Made by a program: the position numbers and the translations under genes. The notes under the pieces were generated by a model. The model did no database searches. It was not told the DNA's origin and saw only the letters and a program-made list of their open reading frames with translations. Source: Prevotella sp. E13-17 (GTDB lineage Bacteria; Bacteroidota; Bacteroidia; Bacteroidales; Bacteroidaceae). Taken from it: a DNA stretch of 64,000 nucleotides. The stretch is from positions 2,294,001 to 2,358,000 of the forward strand of contig NZ_CP091787.1 of the NCBI RefSeq assembly GCF_022024035.1. Direction: 5' to 3'. Each line of letters begins with the position of its first letter. Position 1 is the first letter of the stretch. Below are positions 43,055 to 51,785 of this stretch, piece by piece.

Positions 43055-44705
43055 CAAGAGCTTTCCCGAAGGGACCTCGCTGCTCGACGTCTATCAGGAG
43101 TTTGCCGATGACATCAAGCTCCCCTATCCAGTGGTCTCTGCCAAGGTGAACAATGCCTCGCAAGGGCTGAAATTCCGCCTGTATCAGAACCGCGACGTGG
43201 AGTTTCTCGACGCTCGGGCTGGCTCGGGCCACCGTGCCTATGTGCGCTCGTTGTGCTTTCTGCTCTATAAATCCACTCAGGATTTGTTTCCCGGGTCAAA
43301 GCTGTTTATCGAGCATGCCATCTCGCGCGGCTTCTATTGCAACTTCAAGAAGCGCACCAACGAGCCACTGACCGAAGCGGATGTGGCCAACATCAAAAAG
43401 CGGATGCAGGAGATCGTGGGCCTCGACATGCCCTTCCGCCGCAACGAAGCAACGATAGAAGAGGCTGTACGCGTGTTTTCTGAACGGGGCTTCAGCGACA
43501 AGGTGAAACTGCTGGAGACCAGCGGACAGCTTTACAGCGACTACTACACGCTGGGCGACACGCCCGACTACTACTACGGACCGCTGGTGCCTTCGGCTGG
43601 TTATCTGAAGGTGTGGGACCTGCAAAGCTATGAAGACGGCATGCTGCTGCGTGTGCCCGACTGGAACGATCCCACCAAGGTGGCGGAGTATGTGGACATG
43701 CCCAAGACCTACAGCATGTTTGCCGAGAAGACGCGTTGGGACATCATCATGCGACTGTCGAATGCGGGCGATGTGAACAAAGCTATCTTGAAGGGACATG
43801 CCTCGGACCTGATACAGGTGTCGGAAGCACTACAAGAGAAGAAGATTGTGCAGATAGCCGAAGAGATAGACCGCCGCTTCCATCGCGAGGAGAAGCCCGT
43901 CAGACTGGTGCTCATCACCGGACCATCGAGCTCAGGCAAGACCACGTTCTGCAAGCGACTCAGCATTCAACTGCAGGCCTGCGGACTGCGCCCCATCTCT
44001 TTCTCTACCGACGACTACTTCGTGAACCGTCTGGACACGCCCAAACTTCCCAATGGCGATTATGATTTCGACAACATCGAAACCGTTGACTACCACTTGC
44101 TGGAAGACCATCTGATCAGACTGATGAAGGGCGAACGCGTGGAAGTGCCTGAATACAACTTCGTGACAGGCATGCGCGAATGGAACGGCAAGAAGCTGAA
44201 ACTGTCCAACGATACGGTATTGATCATCGAGGGCATCCACGCTCTGAACCCACTGCTCACCAAGAGCATCGACGACTCGGCTAAATTCAAGATCTACATC
44301 TCGGCACTGACCAGCATCTCACTGGATGATCACAACTGGATTCCGACGCAAGACAACCGACTGCTGCGCCGCATCATTCGCGATTACAACAAGGGTGCCT
44401 TTACGGCGCAGGAAACCATTGCTCAGTGGAAGAACGTGTGCGAGGCTGAAGACAAGTGGATATTCCCCTACCAAGAGACTGCCGACGTGATGTTCAACTC
44501 GGCCCTCAACATCGAGTTTGCTGTGCTGCGCACGCATGCAGAAATCATTTTGGCCTCAGTACCCAGAAATTGTCCGGAGTATGCCGAGGCCCACAGGCTG
44601 ATGAAGTTCATCCATCTGTTCCTGCCCATCAGCGACAAAGAAATACCACCCACATCAATCATGCGAGAGTTCGTGGGTGGATCGAGCTTCAAATATGTAC
44701 GATAA
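43020..44705 (+). CDS. Uridine-kinase-like protein with TGS/threonyl-tRNA-synthetase-like N-terminus
   Basis: This encodes 561 residues. The N-terminal 60 residues resemble a TGS domain (FPEGTSLLDVYQEFADDIKL). Residues about 60-230 resemble the second additional domain of threonyl-tRNA synthetase (FIEHAISRGFYCNF). The C-terminal half is a P-loop nucleoside kinase: LVLITGPSSSGKTTFCKRL, STDDYFVNRLDTPKLPNGDY, EVPEYNFVTG and IIEGIHALNPLL. This fusion is usual in Bacteroidetes and other anaerobes; it is assumed to phosphorylate uridine or a related substrate, and the N-terminal role is unclear. Its promoter region was rearranged by the 2.2-kb insertion. Confidence 0.9.
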   Translation: MLQIRCKNNNVTKSFPEGTSLLDVYQEFADDIKLPYPVVSAKVNNASQGLKFRLYQNRDVEFLDARAGSGHRAYVRSLCFLLYKSTQDLFPGSKLFIEHAISRGFYCNFKKRTNEPLTEADVANIKKRMQEIVGLDMPFRRNEATIEEAVRVFSERGFSDKVKLLETSGQLYSDYYTLGDTPDYYYGPLVPSAGYLKVWDLQSYEDGMLLRVPDWNDPTKVAEYVDMPKTYSMFAEKTRWDIIMRLSNAGDVNKAILKGHASDLIQVSEALQEKKIVQIAEEIDRRFHREEKPVRLVLITGPSSSGKTTFCKRLSIQLQACGLRPISFSTDDYFVNRLDTPKLPNGDYDFDNIETVDYHLLEDHLIRLMKGERVEVPEYNFVTGMREWNGKKLKLSNDTVLIIEGIHALNPLLTKSIDDSAKFKIYISALTSISLDDHNWIPTQDNRLLRRIIRDYNKGAFTAQETIAQWKNVCEAEDKWIFPYQETADVMFNSALNIEFAVLRTHAEIILASVPRNCPEYAEAHRLMKFIHLFLPISDKEIPPTSIMREFVGGSSFKYVR

Positions 44706-44724
44706 AAATAGGGGCTTCTGACTG

Positions 44725-46230
44725 TTAAAGACAGACCTCTAACAACATAGGGCATTGACTTTCGGCACCAACCAGCCAGTCGATGCCTTTTTTCATGTCT
44801 TCCATTGTGCAGGCTTGACGATAGGCAACATGGTTCTGACGACAGATGCCCTCGGCCGAAGTCTGGTGCTGAGCAGCCACAAGACGGTCGCGAGCCGGAC
44901 TTTGGTCGAGCCCCGGCAGATGGTCGAAGATGACACCCTTGCCATTGTTCAGCAGCAAGATGCGGAAATTGCCACTGAGATTCTGGTTCCACAGGGCATT
45001 CTGATCGTAGAAGAAACTGAGGTCGCCAATGACGCAGAAGACGCTATCGTCAGTGACACACGAGAAACCTGCCGCTGTTGACAGCGACCCCTCGATGCCA
45101 TTCACGCCACGATTGCAATAGACCTGCGAACTGGAATAGATGTTTGCCAGGCGGATGGCCATACTGTTGGCATAATGAACGATGGGCTGAGAGCCTGCCT
45201 TTGCATGCGCCATGGAGCACTGTTCCTCGAAATATTTCACCGTTGCTGCCTGCGAATAGGGCAACACCTCGGCTGCTTTCTGCTGTCGAACCTGCGCCAA
45301 GAGTGTTTCCCACTTCTGCACGAAGGGATGCGACACCTCTTCGAGATTGAAACGAATGAGGTCGGCCACCACCTCTGGGTCGCCCTGAACGACGTGGGTC
45401 AGGTTCATGAAGGTGTCGTTCACCTCGCCTGTCGGGTTGACAGCCCACGTTTCTTTGGCTCGACGCAGGAAGCGCTTCACGTGCTTGCTGACAATCGAGC
45501 CACCAGTATAGAGCACAAAGTCGGGCACATAGGCTTCGTCGTCTTTCACCATCAGCACGGCTTCTTCCAGCAACGGGTTCATGGGTTGACCGGCTATCAG
45601 CATGGGGCGCTTGGCCTGCAGAAACATGCGGCAGACGTGGGTCAGCGTGATATTGCTGGCTTCGGCAGGGGTGAAATCAATCTTCCGCTCGTCGGGAAGC
45701 GACGGTGTGGTGAAACGGAACAGGGGCTCGGAGATAGGCACATTGATATGTACGGGTGCCTGCCTCTCCATCAAAGCCTCGTTGATCAGGCGGTTACAAT
45801 ACCATCGCTCCTCGTCATCGTGGGGTTCCACCAGCGTCACGGCCTTCTTGACAAAGCGCCCGAGGGCGTCGGACTGAGGCAATGTCTGTCCGTCGAGCTG
45901 GTCTATCCACTGCTGCGGACGATCGGCCGAGATAACCACCACGGGGCGATGCTGATAGTAGGCTTCGGCAACGGCGGGTGCCAGGTTGAGCAGTGCGGTG
46001 CCACTGGTGACGCATACCGCCACAGGCTGCTTCAGTGCCTGCGTCATGCCCAGTGCATAAAAGCCTGCCGAACGCTCGTCGGTGACGGGGTAACATTGTA
46101 TTTCGGGACACTCGTTCAGATTGTGTACGATGGCTGCATTGCGACTGCCAGGACACACGACGGCATGACAAATGCCATGTTTCACGAGCAAGGCCGTGAG
46201 GATATTTACATTTTCTTTGTTGCAATACAT
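44725..46230 (-). CDS. menD: SEPHCHC synthase
   Basis: This encodes 501 residues, shorter than the usual 550-580, with the middle domain reduced. ThDP-enzyme features: VVCPGSRNAAIV and TDERSAGFYALGM at the start with the catalytic Glu, CVTSGTALLNLAPAVAEAYY, and the ThDP/Mg site VIGDLSFFYDQNALWNQNL. It joins isochorismate and 2-oxoglutarate. It overlaps menF by 25 bp and is the last gene of the ROK-menI-menF-menD run; menB is about 7 kb away. Confidence 0.93.
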   Translation of the reverse strand: MYCNKENVNILTALLVKHGICHAVVCPGSRNAAIVHNLNECPEIQCYPVTDERSAGFYALGMTQALKQPVAVCVTSGTALLNLAPAVAEAYYQHRPVVVISADRPQQWIDQLDGQTLPQSDALGRFVKKAVTLVEPHDDEERWYCNRLINEALMERQAPVHINVPISEPLFRFTTPSLPDERKIDFTPAEASNITLTHVCRMFLQAKRPMLIAGQPMNPLLEEAVLMVKDDEAYVPDFVLYTGGSIVSKHVKRFLRRAKETWAVNPTGEVNDTFMNLTHVVQGDPEVVADLIRFNLEEVSHPFVQKWETLLAQVRQQKAAEVLPYSQAATVKYFEEQCSMAHAKAGSQPIVHYANSMAIRLANIYSSSQVYCNRGVNGIEGSLSTAAGFSCVTDDSVFCVIGDLSFFYDQNALWNQNLSGNFRILLLNNGKGVIFDHLPGLDQSPARDRLVAAQHQTSAEGICRQNHVAYRQACTMEDMKKGIDWLVGAESQCPMLLEVCL

Positions 46231-47303
46231 TGTCTCATTGTTTCGAGTTTAGCCTCAGTCTCTTGCCACTCTTGCTCCTCAACGCTGTCTTTCAGCAGTC
46301 CACCGCCGGCATAGAGGCGGTATTTGCCCTCGGCAATCTGCATGCAGCGAAGGGTGACGTAGAGATGAGTGGCGGACTGCAGGTGCAGTGGGCCCATGAA
46401 ACCGCTGTAATAGCGGCGTGGCGTGTGCTCATGTTCCTGGATGAAGCGATAGGTCTCTGCCTTGGGGAGTCCGCAGACTGCTGGTGTGGGGTGCAGCTGA
46501 CTGATCAGATTGCCCACACAGGCGTCGTCTAACAGGTTGAACGTGAAATCGCTGCGCAGGTGAACCAGATTGGCAGCACGGACCGTTCGGGGACCTTCTT
46601 CGCGTATATCGGTGGCCAGATGAGTCAGGCAGTCCATGATATAGCTGGCCACATAGCGCTGTTCCTGAATGTTCTTGTCTGACCACTGCACACGCTCGCC
46701 CTCGCCATTCAGGTCGTCGCCCTCCAGCGTCATGGTGCCTGCCAGCGCCATGGTGTGCCACCGGCCGTTCTGACCTTCAAGCAACACCTCGGGGGTTGCC
46801 GTGAGCCAATAGCCACTTTGGGGCGTATAGACCAGCGAGATAAACAGGCGTGGGTAGTACTCGCAGGCACGGCCGAACAGCTGTAGCGGGTCAGCATCAT
46901 CGTCGAAGAGCTGCTCGGCACAACGGCTGAGCACAATCTTGCGAAAGCGTCCTTCGCGCAACTGTTGATGAAAACGAGCAAAGTCTGAGGCATAATCGGC
47001 ACGCTCACAAGACGGAAGCGGCGCTTTACGGGCAGTAAAGTGGCACTTTACGGGTAGAAAAGCGGCACCATTCTCTGAGAGAAGTGGCACTATTCCAAGG
47101 GCATAGTTGCGGAAGGTCTGAACACGATCGGGACGAATGAGCAACACGGGACATTCGGCAGAGGTCTGAAATGGCGCCACAACAAATCCCTGACGCCCAT
47201 TTAGCTCCTGCAAAGATGTGATTTCTGTAGGATTGCCAGTTGTTTGCTCCACCAACGTGACTTCTTGTTGATGAGGCAATCTATAGAGTGCGAATGCTGT
47301 CAT
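46206..47303 (-). CDS. menF: Isochorismate synthase
   Basis: This encodes 365 residues of the chorismate-binding family. Motifs: FRKIVLSRCAEQLF, GYWLTATPEVLLEG, MALAGTMTLEGDD, HLRSDFTFNL, LHPTPAVCGLPKAETYRFI, RRYYSGFMGP and YAGGGLLKDS. It turns chorismate into isochorismate. At about residues 67-103 an extra stretch (GAAFLPVKCHFTARKAPLPS) is coded by a 22-bp-period DNA repeat (46995-47104), so a repeat has become part of the protein. It overlaps menI by 4 bp and menD by 25 bp. Confidence 0.92.
   Translation of the reverse strand: MTAFALYRLPHQQEVTLVEQTTGNPTEITSLQELNGRQGFVVAPFQTSAECPVLLIRPDRVQTFRNYALGIVPLLSENGAAFLPVKCHFTARKAPLPSCERADYASDFARFHQQLREGRFRKIVLSRCAEQLFDDDADPLQLFGRACEYYPRLFISLVYTPQSGYWLTATPEVLLEGQNGRWHTMALAGTMTLEGDDLNGEGERVQWSDKNIQEQRYVASYIMDCLTHLATDIREEGPRTVRAANLVHLRSDFTFNLLDDACVGNLISQLHPTPAVCGLPKAETYRFIQEHEHTPRRYYSGFMGPLHLQSATHLYVTLRCMQIAEGKYRLYAGGGLLKDSVEEQEWQETEAKLETMRQCIATKKM
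46995..47104. repeat. 22-bp register repeat inside menF (locus 3)
   Basis: Units begin at 46995 (ATCGGCACG), 47017 (AGCGGCGCT), 47039 (AGTGGCACT), 47061 (AGCGGCACC) and 47083 (AGTGGCACT), each exactly 22 bp apart. AGCGGCGCT and AGTGGCACT are both perfect 4+1+4 dyads with compensating arm changes. Three periods make 66 bp, so the reading frame of menF is kept. Confidence 0.8.
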
Positions 47304-47710
47304 TTGGCCTTTATCACATAGTTTGTGACACGAACATTCGAAATGAGGTCGCCTGCCGTATCCGTGATATCAACATTCCACACATGAAGTGTATGGCCTT
47401 TATGCAACAAACGAGCACTGGCGGTGACGGTGTCGCCCTCGGCAACGGCCTTGACATGACTGCCACTGACCTCGATGCCCACACAGGCACAACCAGGACA
47501 GAGCGACGACGACGCCACGCCTGCCACATTCTCGGCTAATGCCAACGAGGCGCCGCCACTGAGGAAACCAAAGGGCTGTCGGTTGCGCTCGTCAACTTTC
47601 ATACGGGCCATACACGTATCGTCCTCGGGTGTGGAGAGGAACTCCATCCCGAGGGCGGTACTCAAATTGGGTTTTGAATGAATTATCTGATTAATTTTAT
47701 CAACGTTCAT
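47300..47710 (-). CDS. menI: Hotdog thioesterase, probable DHNA-CoA hydrolase
   Basis: This encodes 136 residues of the PaaI/YdiI-type hotdog fold. The catalytic helix reads QPFGFLSGGASLALAENVAG with the active-site Glu, followed by VGIEVSGSHVKAVAEGDTV and WNVDITDTAGDLISNVRVTNYV. YdiI-type enzymes hydrolyse 1,4-dihydroxy-2-naphthoyl-CoA, the step after MenB. Position directly before menF (4-bp overlap) strongly supports that role over a generic thioesterase. Confidence 0.83.
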   Translation of the reverse strand: MNVDKINQIIHSKPNLSTALGMEFLSTPEDDTCMARMKVDERNRQPFGFLSGGASLALAENVAGVASSSLCPGCACVGIEVSGSHVKAVAEGDTVTASARLLHKGHTLHVWNVDITDTAGDLISNVRVTNYVIKAK

Positions 47711-47715
47711 CGAAT

Positions 47716-48699
47716 TTACTTAAACAGCGAATACTCCTTCACATTCCACGCTAAAGCGCTGGCGCCCAGCAAGTCGCGATCGTTTTCGTCAAGATTTGAC
47801 AGAAGTATCTTCACCTTTCCTCTAAGATTGTGGAAGACATGCTCTTCGAAGGACTCGTCTGTGGGTTCAAGCAACCAGCGACCTGCATGAGCCACACCGC
47901 CACAAAGGATGATGGCTTCGGGGTTCAACACGGTGGCATAGTTGGCCAAACTGATACCAAGCAGATGACCAGTACGACGATAAACCTCAATAGACAGTTC
48001 GTCGCCCTGCTCGCAAAATTCAAAAATCATCTTGGGATCCAGCACGTCAACCTTATCGCGCATCAACGAGGGACGCTTGTCCTCTTCCATCAGTTCTCTG
48101 GCTGTCTGTACGATACCCCTTGAGCCAACATAGGCTTCAAGACATCCCAAATTGCCGCAACCGCAACGACGTCCTCCGTCAACGACACAAGAGTGACCGA
48201 CCTCGCCAGCAAAACCTTCGATACCTAAATAAGGTTTCCCCTTCAGGGTGATGCAACTGCCCACACCGTGGCCCAGGTTGACAACCAAGAAATCACTATA
48301 GCCGTGAGCACTACCATAGACATATTCGCCCAAAGCACGAGCATGGACATCGTTGCCAAGGGCAACTGCCAAGCCCAAACGGTCGCGCAGCATGGCTGCC
48401 ATCGGAATTTGTCCCTTCCACTCGAGGTTGGGTGGATTCTCAATACAACCCGTCAGGAAATTGCCACTGGGCGAACTGACGCCAACAGAACGGATACTTT
48501 CATATCCTCCGTTGGTCTCTACCAATTCTATAATGCTATTACTCAAGTAAGTGACATACTCATTAACATTAGGATAGCTTTTGGTCGGGAAGTCACCACG
48601 CGCAATAAGATTTCCACGCACGTCAACAATAGCAAAGACAGTCTTATCAATGCTGATGTCCACTCCGACAACTCTGGTTTTGATAGATTCTTGTGTCAT
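47716..48699 (-). CDS. ROK-family sugar kinase
   Basis: This encodes 327 residues from MTQESIKTRVVGVDIS; an upstream frame start at 48738 is rejected because it lies upstream of the implied transcription start. ROK features: VVGVDISIDKTVFAIVD (phosphate 1), VALGNDVHARALGEYVYG, NLGHGVGSCITLKG, EGFAGEVGHSCVVDGG and the zinc site RRCGCGNLGCLEAY. It is likely a glucokinase or similar hexose kinase. It lies 5 nt before menI and heads the men operon, an odd partner. Confidence 0.9.
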   Translation of the reverse strand: MTQESIKTRVVGVDISIDKTVFAIVDVRGNLIARGDFPTKSYPNVNEYVTYLSNSIIELVETNGGYESIRSVGVSSPSGNFLTGCIENPPNLEWKGQIPMAAMLRDRLGLAVALGNDVHARALGEYVYGSAHGYSDFLVVNLGHGVGSCITLKGKPYLGIEGFAGEVGHSCVVDGGRRCGCGNLGCLEAYVGSRGIVQTARELMEEDKRPSLMRDKVDVLDPKMIFEFCEQGDELSIEVYRRTGHLLGISLANYATVLNPEAIILCGGVAHAGRWLLEPTDESFEEHVFHNLRGKVKILLSNLDENDRDLLGASALAWNVKEYSLFK

Positions 48700-48728
48700 C
48701 GTTAAATATCGTAAGGATTGACAGGGCA

Positions 48729-48760
48729 AAAATAACAATTAAATTACATATCGCCAAAGG
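48729..48760 (-). promoter_or_regulatory. Promoter of the ROK-menI-menF-menD operon
   Basis: The minus strand has TTTG (48757-48760), 20 nt, TATTTTTG (48729-48736). It is divergent from the lipoprotein promoter 15 bp away. Confidence 0.75.
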
Positions 48761-48774
48761 ATTTCTGCATTTTT

Positions 48775-48806
48775 TTTGTCCATTTAAATAATAATATGTA
48801 ATTTTG
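48775..48806 (+). promoter_or_regulatory. Promoter of the Ala/Lys/Glu-rich lipoprotein gene
   Basis: TTTG (about 48775-48778), 20 nt, TAATTTTG (48799-48806); the leader is about 40 nt. Confidence 0.7.
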
Positions 48807-48852
48807 CGGCAATTAAGACTTAAAATTAATAACCCAAAAACTCAAATAAACG

Positions 48853-49473
48853 ATGAAGAAGTATTCTGTAATGGTCATGATGGCTCTTGCCATTGGTTTC
48901 GCTTCATGCGACAGTAAGAAAGCTGAGGTTCAAGAAGACCCGACATCTGCATTGGTAGAAGAGCTCAAGAATCAAGTGGAGAACCAAGACACTGCTGCCG
49001 TGAAGGCTTCACTTGAAGCTGTGCAGGCAGAAATTGCCGAACTGGCTGCAGAGAATCCTGATGCTGCAAAGGATTATATTAATAAGGTACAGACATATCT
49101 GAAGGAGAACACGGAGAAGATTAATGCCTTGATTGGCGAGAACGAGAAAGCTGAAAACATCGTCAACACATTGGTCAACGCACCTGCCGAGACCGTCGTA
49201 GATGTCATCACTGCCGGACAGTCGGTTGTTGACAATGCTGAGGCAACTGCCGACGAGGCTGCCAAGACAGCCGAGGAGGCTCTGCAGAACAAGGCCAATG
49301 AAGTCGTGAACGAAGCCAACAAAAAGGCGGAGGAGCAGAAAGCCGAAGCCAACAAAAAGGTGAACGAGGCTAAGCAGAAGGCTAACGAGGAAGTGAACAA
49401 GGCTGCCCAGAAAGCCAATCAGGAGGTGAACAAGGCTGCCGAGAAACTACTGAAAGAAGCTGGTTTGAAATAA
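48853..49473 (+). CDS. Ala/Lys/Glu-rich helical lipoprotein
   Basis: This encodes 206 residues. The signal peptide MKKYSVMVMMALAIGFASC has lipobox FASC, followed by DSKKAE. The mature protein is one long helix-former without aromatic clusters. From about residue 130 the sequence repeats short units such as ANKKAEEQKAEANKKVNEA and KANQEVNKAAEK, close to an 11-residue LEA-like or apolipoprotein-like repeat. It may be a periplasmic filament or surface coat lipoprotein. It is followed 15 nt later by the Cthe_2159-type gene. Confidence 0.72.
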   Translation: MKKYSVMVMMALAIGFASCDSKKAEVQEDPTSALVEELKNQVENQDTAAVKASLEAVQAEIAELAAENPDAAKDYINKVQTYLKENTEKINALIGENEKAENIVNTLVNAPAETVVDVITAGQSVVDNAEATADEAAKTAEEALQNKANEVVNEANKKAEEQKAEANKKVNEAKQKANEEVNKAAQKANQEVNKAAEKLLKEAGLK

Positions 49474-49488
49474 CAATTACGATTCAAA

Positions 49489-50481
49489 ATGAAGAAATTT
49501 TTCTTATCAATAGTAGCATTACTGCTGAGCACAACCACGACACTGGCCGTGAGCAACAACACGGTTGAGATTATCTTCAACGGAACGACGGCTACGGTCA
49601 ACATTGCAGAAAACATCAGCAGCTATGTGACACTGCAGAGTGGCACCTCATCACACGTGAAACTGATTCAGGACGCGAACTTTGCCGGTGTCGATGCCAC
49701 CAGCAACAACACGGACGGTGAGATTATCTATGTTCTCTCGGGAACTTCGACCGATGGCAGTTTCTACATGGAAGGCAGTTATAAGGCGACAGTCAACCTG
49801 AACGGTCTGACGCTGACAAATCCTAACGGACCTGCCATGATGCTGATGGATGGCAAGCGCATTGAGGTGAGCATCAAGAGTGCAACGACAAACACGCTCA
49901 CGGATGGTGCCAACGAGGACTATAACGGTTGCTTCCACTGCAAAGGACACACGAAGTTCAAAGGCAAGGGAACGCTGAACGTGAAAAGCAACAGCCGACA
50001 TGCTATCTACAGCAAAGAGTATATCGAGATTAAGAACTGTACGATCAACGTCACTGGAGCCGTGAAAGATGGCATCCACTGTAAGGAGTACTTCATGATG
50101 GAAAGTGGCACTGTGAGCATCAGTGGCACAGGCGATGATGGTATTCAGGTGGAACAGAGCAGCGATCCCGTGACAAATCAAACCACTGAACATGAGGATG
50201 AGAACACGGGTAACTTCTATCTCGACGGAGGAACGCTGAGCATTCAGAACGTCACAGGTAAGGCTGTCAAAGCCGATGGTGCTATCTATTATAATGGTGG
50301 AACCAAGAATTTCGACACCAGCAATACTGAAATCAGTGCCGATATTCAGGGTGTCAGGACGCCCATCGCACAGAGTTCGGTTTACGATCTGCTGGGTCGC
50401 AGATTGACCGATGCTTCTAAGACAAAAGGCATCGTGATCGTGAAGAGCAACGGAAAGGTTGTGAAAGTCGTTCGACGCTGA
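49489..50481 (+). CDS. Secreted Cthe_2159-like carbohydrate-binding beta-helix protein
   Basis: This encodes 330 residues. The signal peptide MKKFFLSIVALLLSTTTTLA is followed by a right-handed beta-helix pattern with the family phrases SGTSTDGSFYMEGSYKATVNL, GTLNVKSNSRHAIYSKEYIEI and GDDGIQVE. These resemble Cthe_2159, a polygalacturonate-binding protein. The end (VYDLLGRRL...KGIVIVKSNGKVVKVV) has the style of Bacteroidetes secretion-sorting C-termini. It lies 15 nt after the helical lipoprotein gene, probably co-transcribed. Confidence 0.8.
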   Translation: MKKFFLSIVALLLSTTTTLAVSNNTVEIIFNGTTATVNIAENISSYVTLQSGTSSHVKLIQDANFAGVDATSNNTDGEIIYVLSGTSTDGSFYMEGSYKATVNLNGLTLTNPNGPAMMLMDGKRIEVSIKSATTNTLTDGANEDYNGCFHCKGHTKFKGKGTLNVKSNSRHAIYSKEYIEIKNCTINVTGAVKDGIHCKEYFMMESGTVSISGTGDDGIQVEQSSDPVTNQTTEHEDENTGNFYLDGGTLSIQNVTGKAVKADGAIYYNGGTKNFDTSNTEISADIQGVRTPIAQSSVYDLLGRRLTDASKTKGIVIVKSNGKVVKVVRR

Positions 50482-50512
50482 CACAACATTCATAAGTTAA
50501 TTTCCATAAACA

Positions 50513-51775
50513 ATGATCGACAAACAAACACGTGAACAAATTATTGCTCTGATACACAAAGAAGTAGTGCCTGCCATTGGTTGTACCGAACCAATGGCAG
50601 TGGCTCTTTGTACGGCACGAGCAACAGAACTACTAGGACAAAAGCCTGAACGCATTGAGGTGTTTCTCAGTGCAAACATCCTGAAAAACGCGATGGGCGT
50701 AGGTATTCCCGGCACCGGCATGATTGGACTTCCCATCGCCATCGCCTTGGGCGCACTGATAGGCAAAAGCGAATACGAACTGGAGGTGCTGAAAGACCTG
50801 ACGCCACAAGCGATAGAGGAAGGTAAACAGTTTATTGCCGAGGATCGCATCTGCATCCACTTGAAAGAAGGAATCAGCGAGAAACTATACATCGAAGTGA
50901 TTGCCAGCGCTAACCACACGGTGAAGAAGGCTATCATTGCCGGCAGTCACACCAACTTCGTGGAGGAATTCAAGGAGGAACAGAAGGAGCAAAGCAGCTC
51001 AGACGACATACAACTGAACATGCAACTGGTATATGACTTTGCCACGACGGCACCGCTTGACGAAATACGCTTCATCGAGGCAACACGCGAATACAACATG
51101 AATGCTGCTCGCGAAGCACTGAAAGGCAACTATGGACACAATCTCGGAAAGACCATCGACCGTCCGTTGGCAAAAGGCATTTTTGGCGGCAGCATCTTCT
51201 CGCACATCATTGCCCGCACCGCCTCTGCCTGCGATGCTCGCATGGGCGGAGCCATGATTCCCGTGATGTCGAACTCAGGCTCGGGCAATCAGGGCATCTG
51301 CGCCACCAACCCCGTATGTGTCTATGCCAAGGAGAACGAGAACACCGAAGAGGAACTGATACGTGCATTGATGCTGAGTCACTTGACTGCAATCTATATC
51401 AAACAGTCGTTAGGCAAGCTATCGGCACTCTGCGGTTGCGTGGTAGCATCAATTGGGTCCAGCGTTGGCATCACTTACCTGATGGGCGGCGACTATGAAC
51501 ATGTATGTCGGAGCGTGAAAAACATGATTGCCAACCTGACCGGCATGATTTGCGACGGCGCGAAACCTTCTTGTTCGCTGAAGATCACATCGGGGGTATC
51601 TACGGCAGTGCTCTCTGCCCTACTCTCCATGGAAGGCAAATGCGTCACCTCTGAAGAAGGTATTGTGGACGACTGTGTGGACAAGAGCATTCACAACCTA
51701 ACAGCCATTGGTGCCAACGGCATGGGAGTGACTGACGAGATGGTGCTCCGCATCATGACGACCAAGGGCTGTTAG
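50513..51775 (+). CDS. L-cysteine desulfidase/serine-dehydratase-alpha-like protein (YhaM, UPF0597)
   Basis: This encodes 420 residues. Cys ligands for an iron-sulfur cluster are in PAIGCTEPMAVAL, SALCGCVVA and ICDGAKPSCSLKI; glycine-rich SNSGSGNQGI is the substrate loop. Relatives break down L-cysteine to pyruvate, ammonia and sulfide or dehydrate serine. It is read on the same strand as the two secreted-protein genes upstream (31 nt after the last) and convergent with the GH2 gene. Confidence 0.9.
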   Translation: MIDKQTREQIIALIHKEVVPAIGCTEPMAVALCTARATELLGQKPERIEVFLSANILKNAMGVGIPGTGMIGLPIAIALGALIGKSEYELEVLKDLTPQAIEEGKQFIAEDRICIHLKEGISEKLYIEVIASANHTVKKAIIAGSHTNFVEEFKEEQKEQSSSDDIQLNMQLVYDFATTAPLDEIRFIEATREYNMNAAREALKGNYGHNLGKTIDRPLAKGIFGGSIFSHIIARTASACDARMGGAMIPVMSNSGSGNQGICATNPVCVYAKENENTEEELIRALMLSHLTAIYIKQSLGKLSALCGCVVASIGSSVGITYLMGGDYEHVCRSVKNMIANLTGMICDGAKPSCSLKITSGVSTAVLSALLSMEGKCVTSEEGIVDDCVDKSIHNLTAIGANGMGVTDEMVLRIMTTKGC

Positions 51776-51785
51776 GTTGCAACTG

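Noticed and set aside
45175..46314. 379-codon open frame antisense to menD
   Set aside because: His/Gly/Gln-rich shadow translation without motifs; the menD frame is clearly the coding one.
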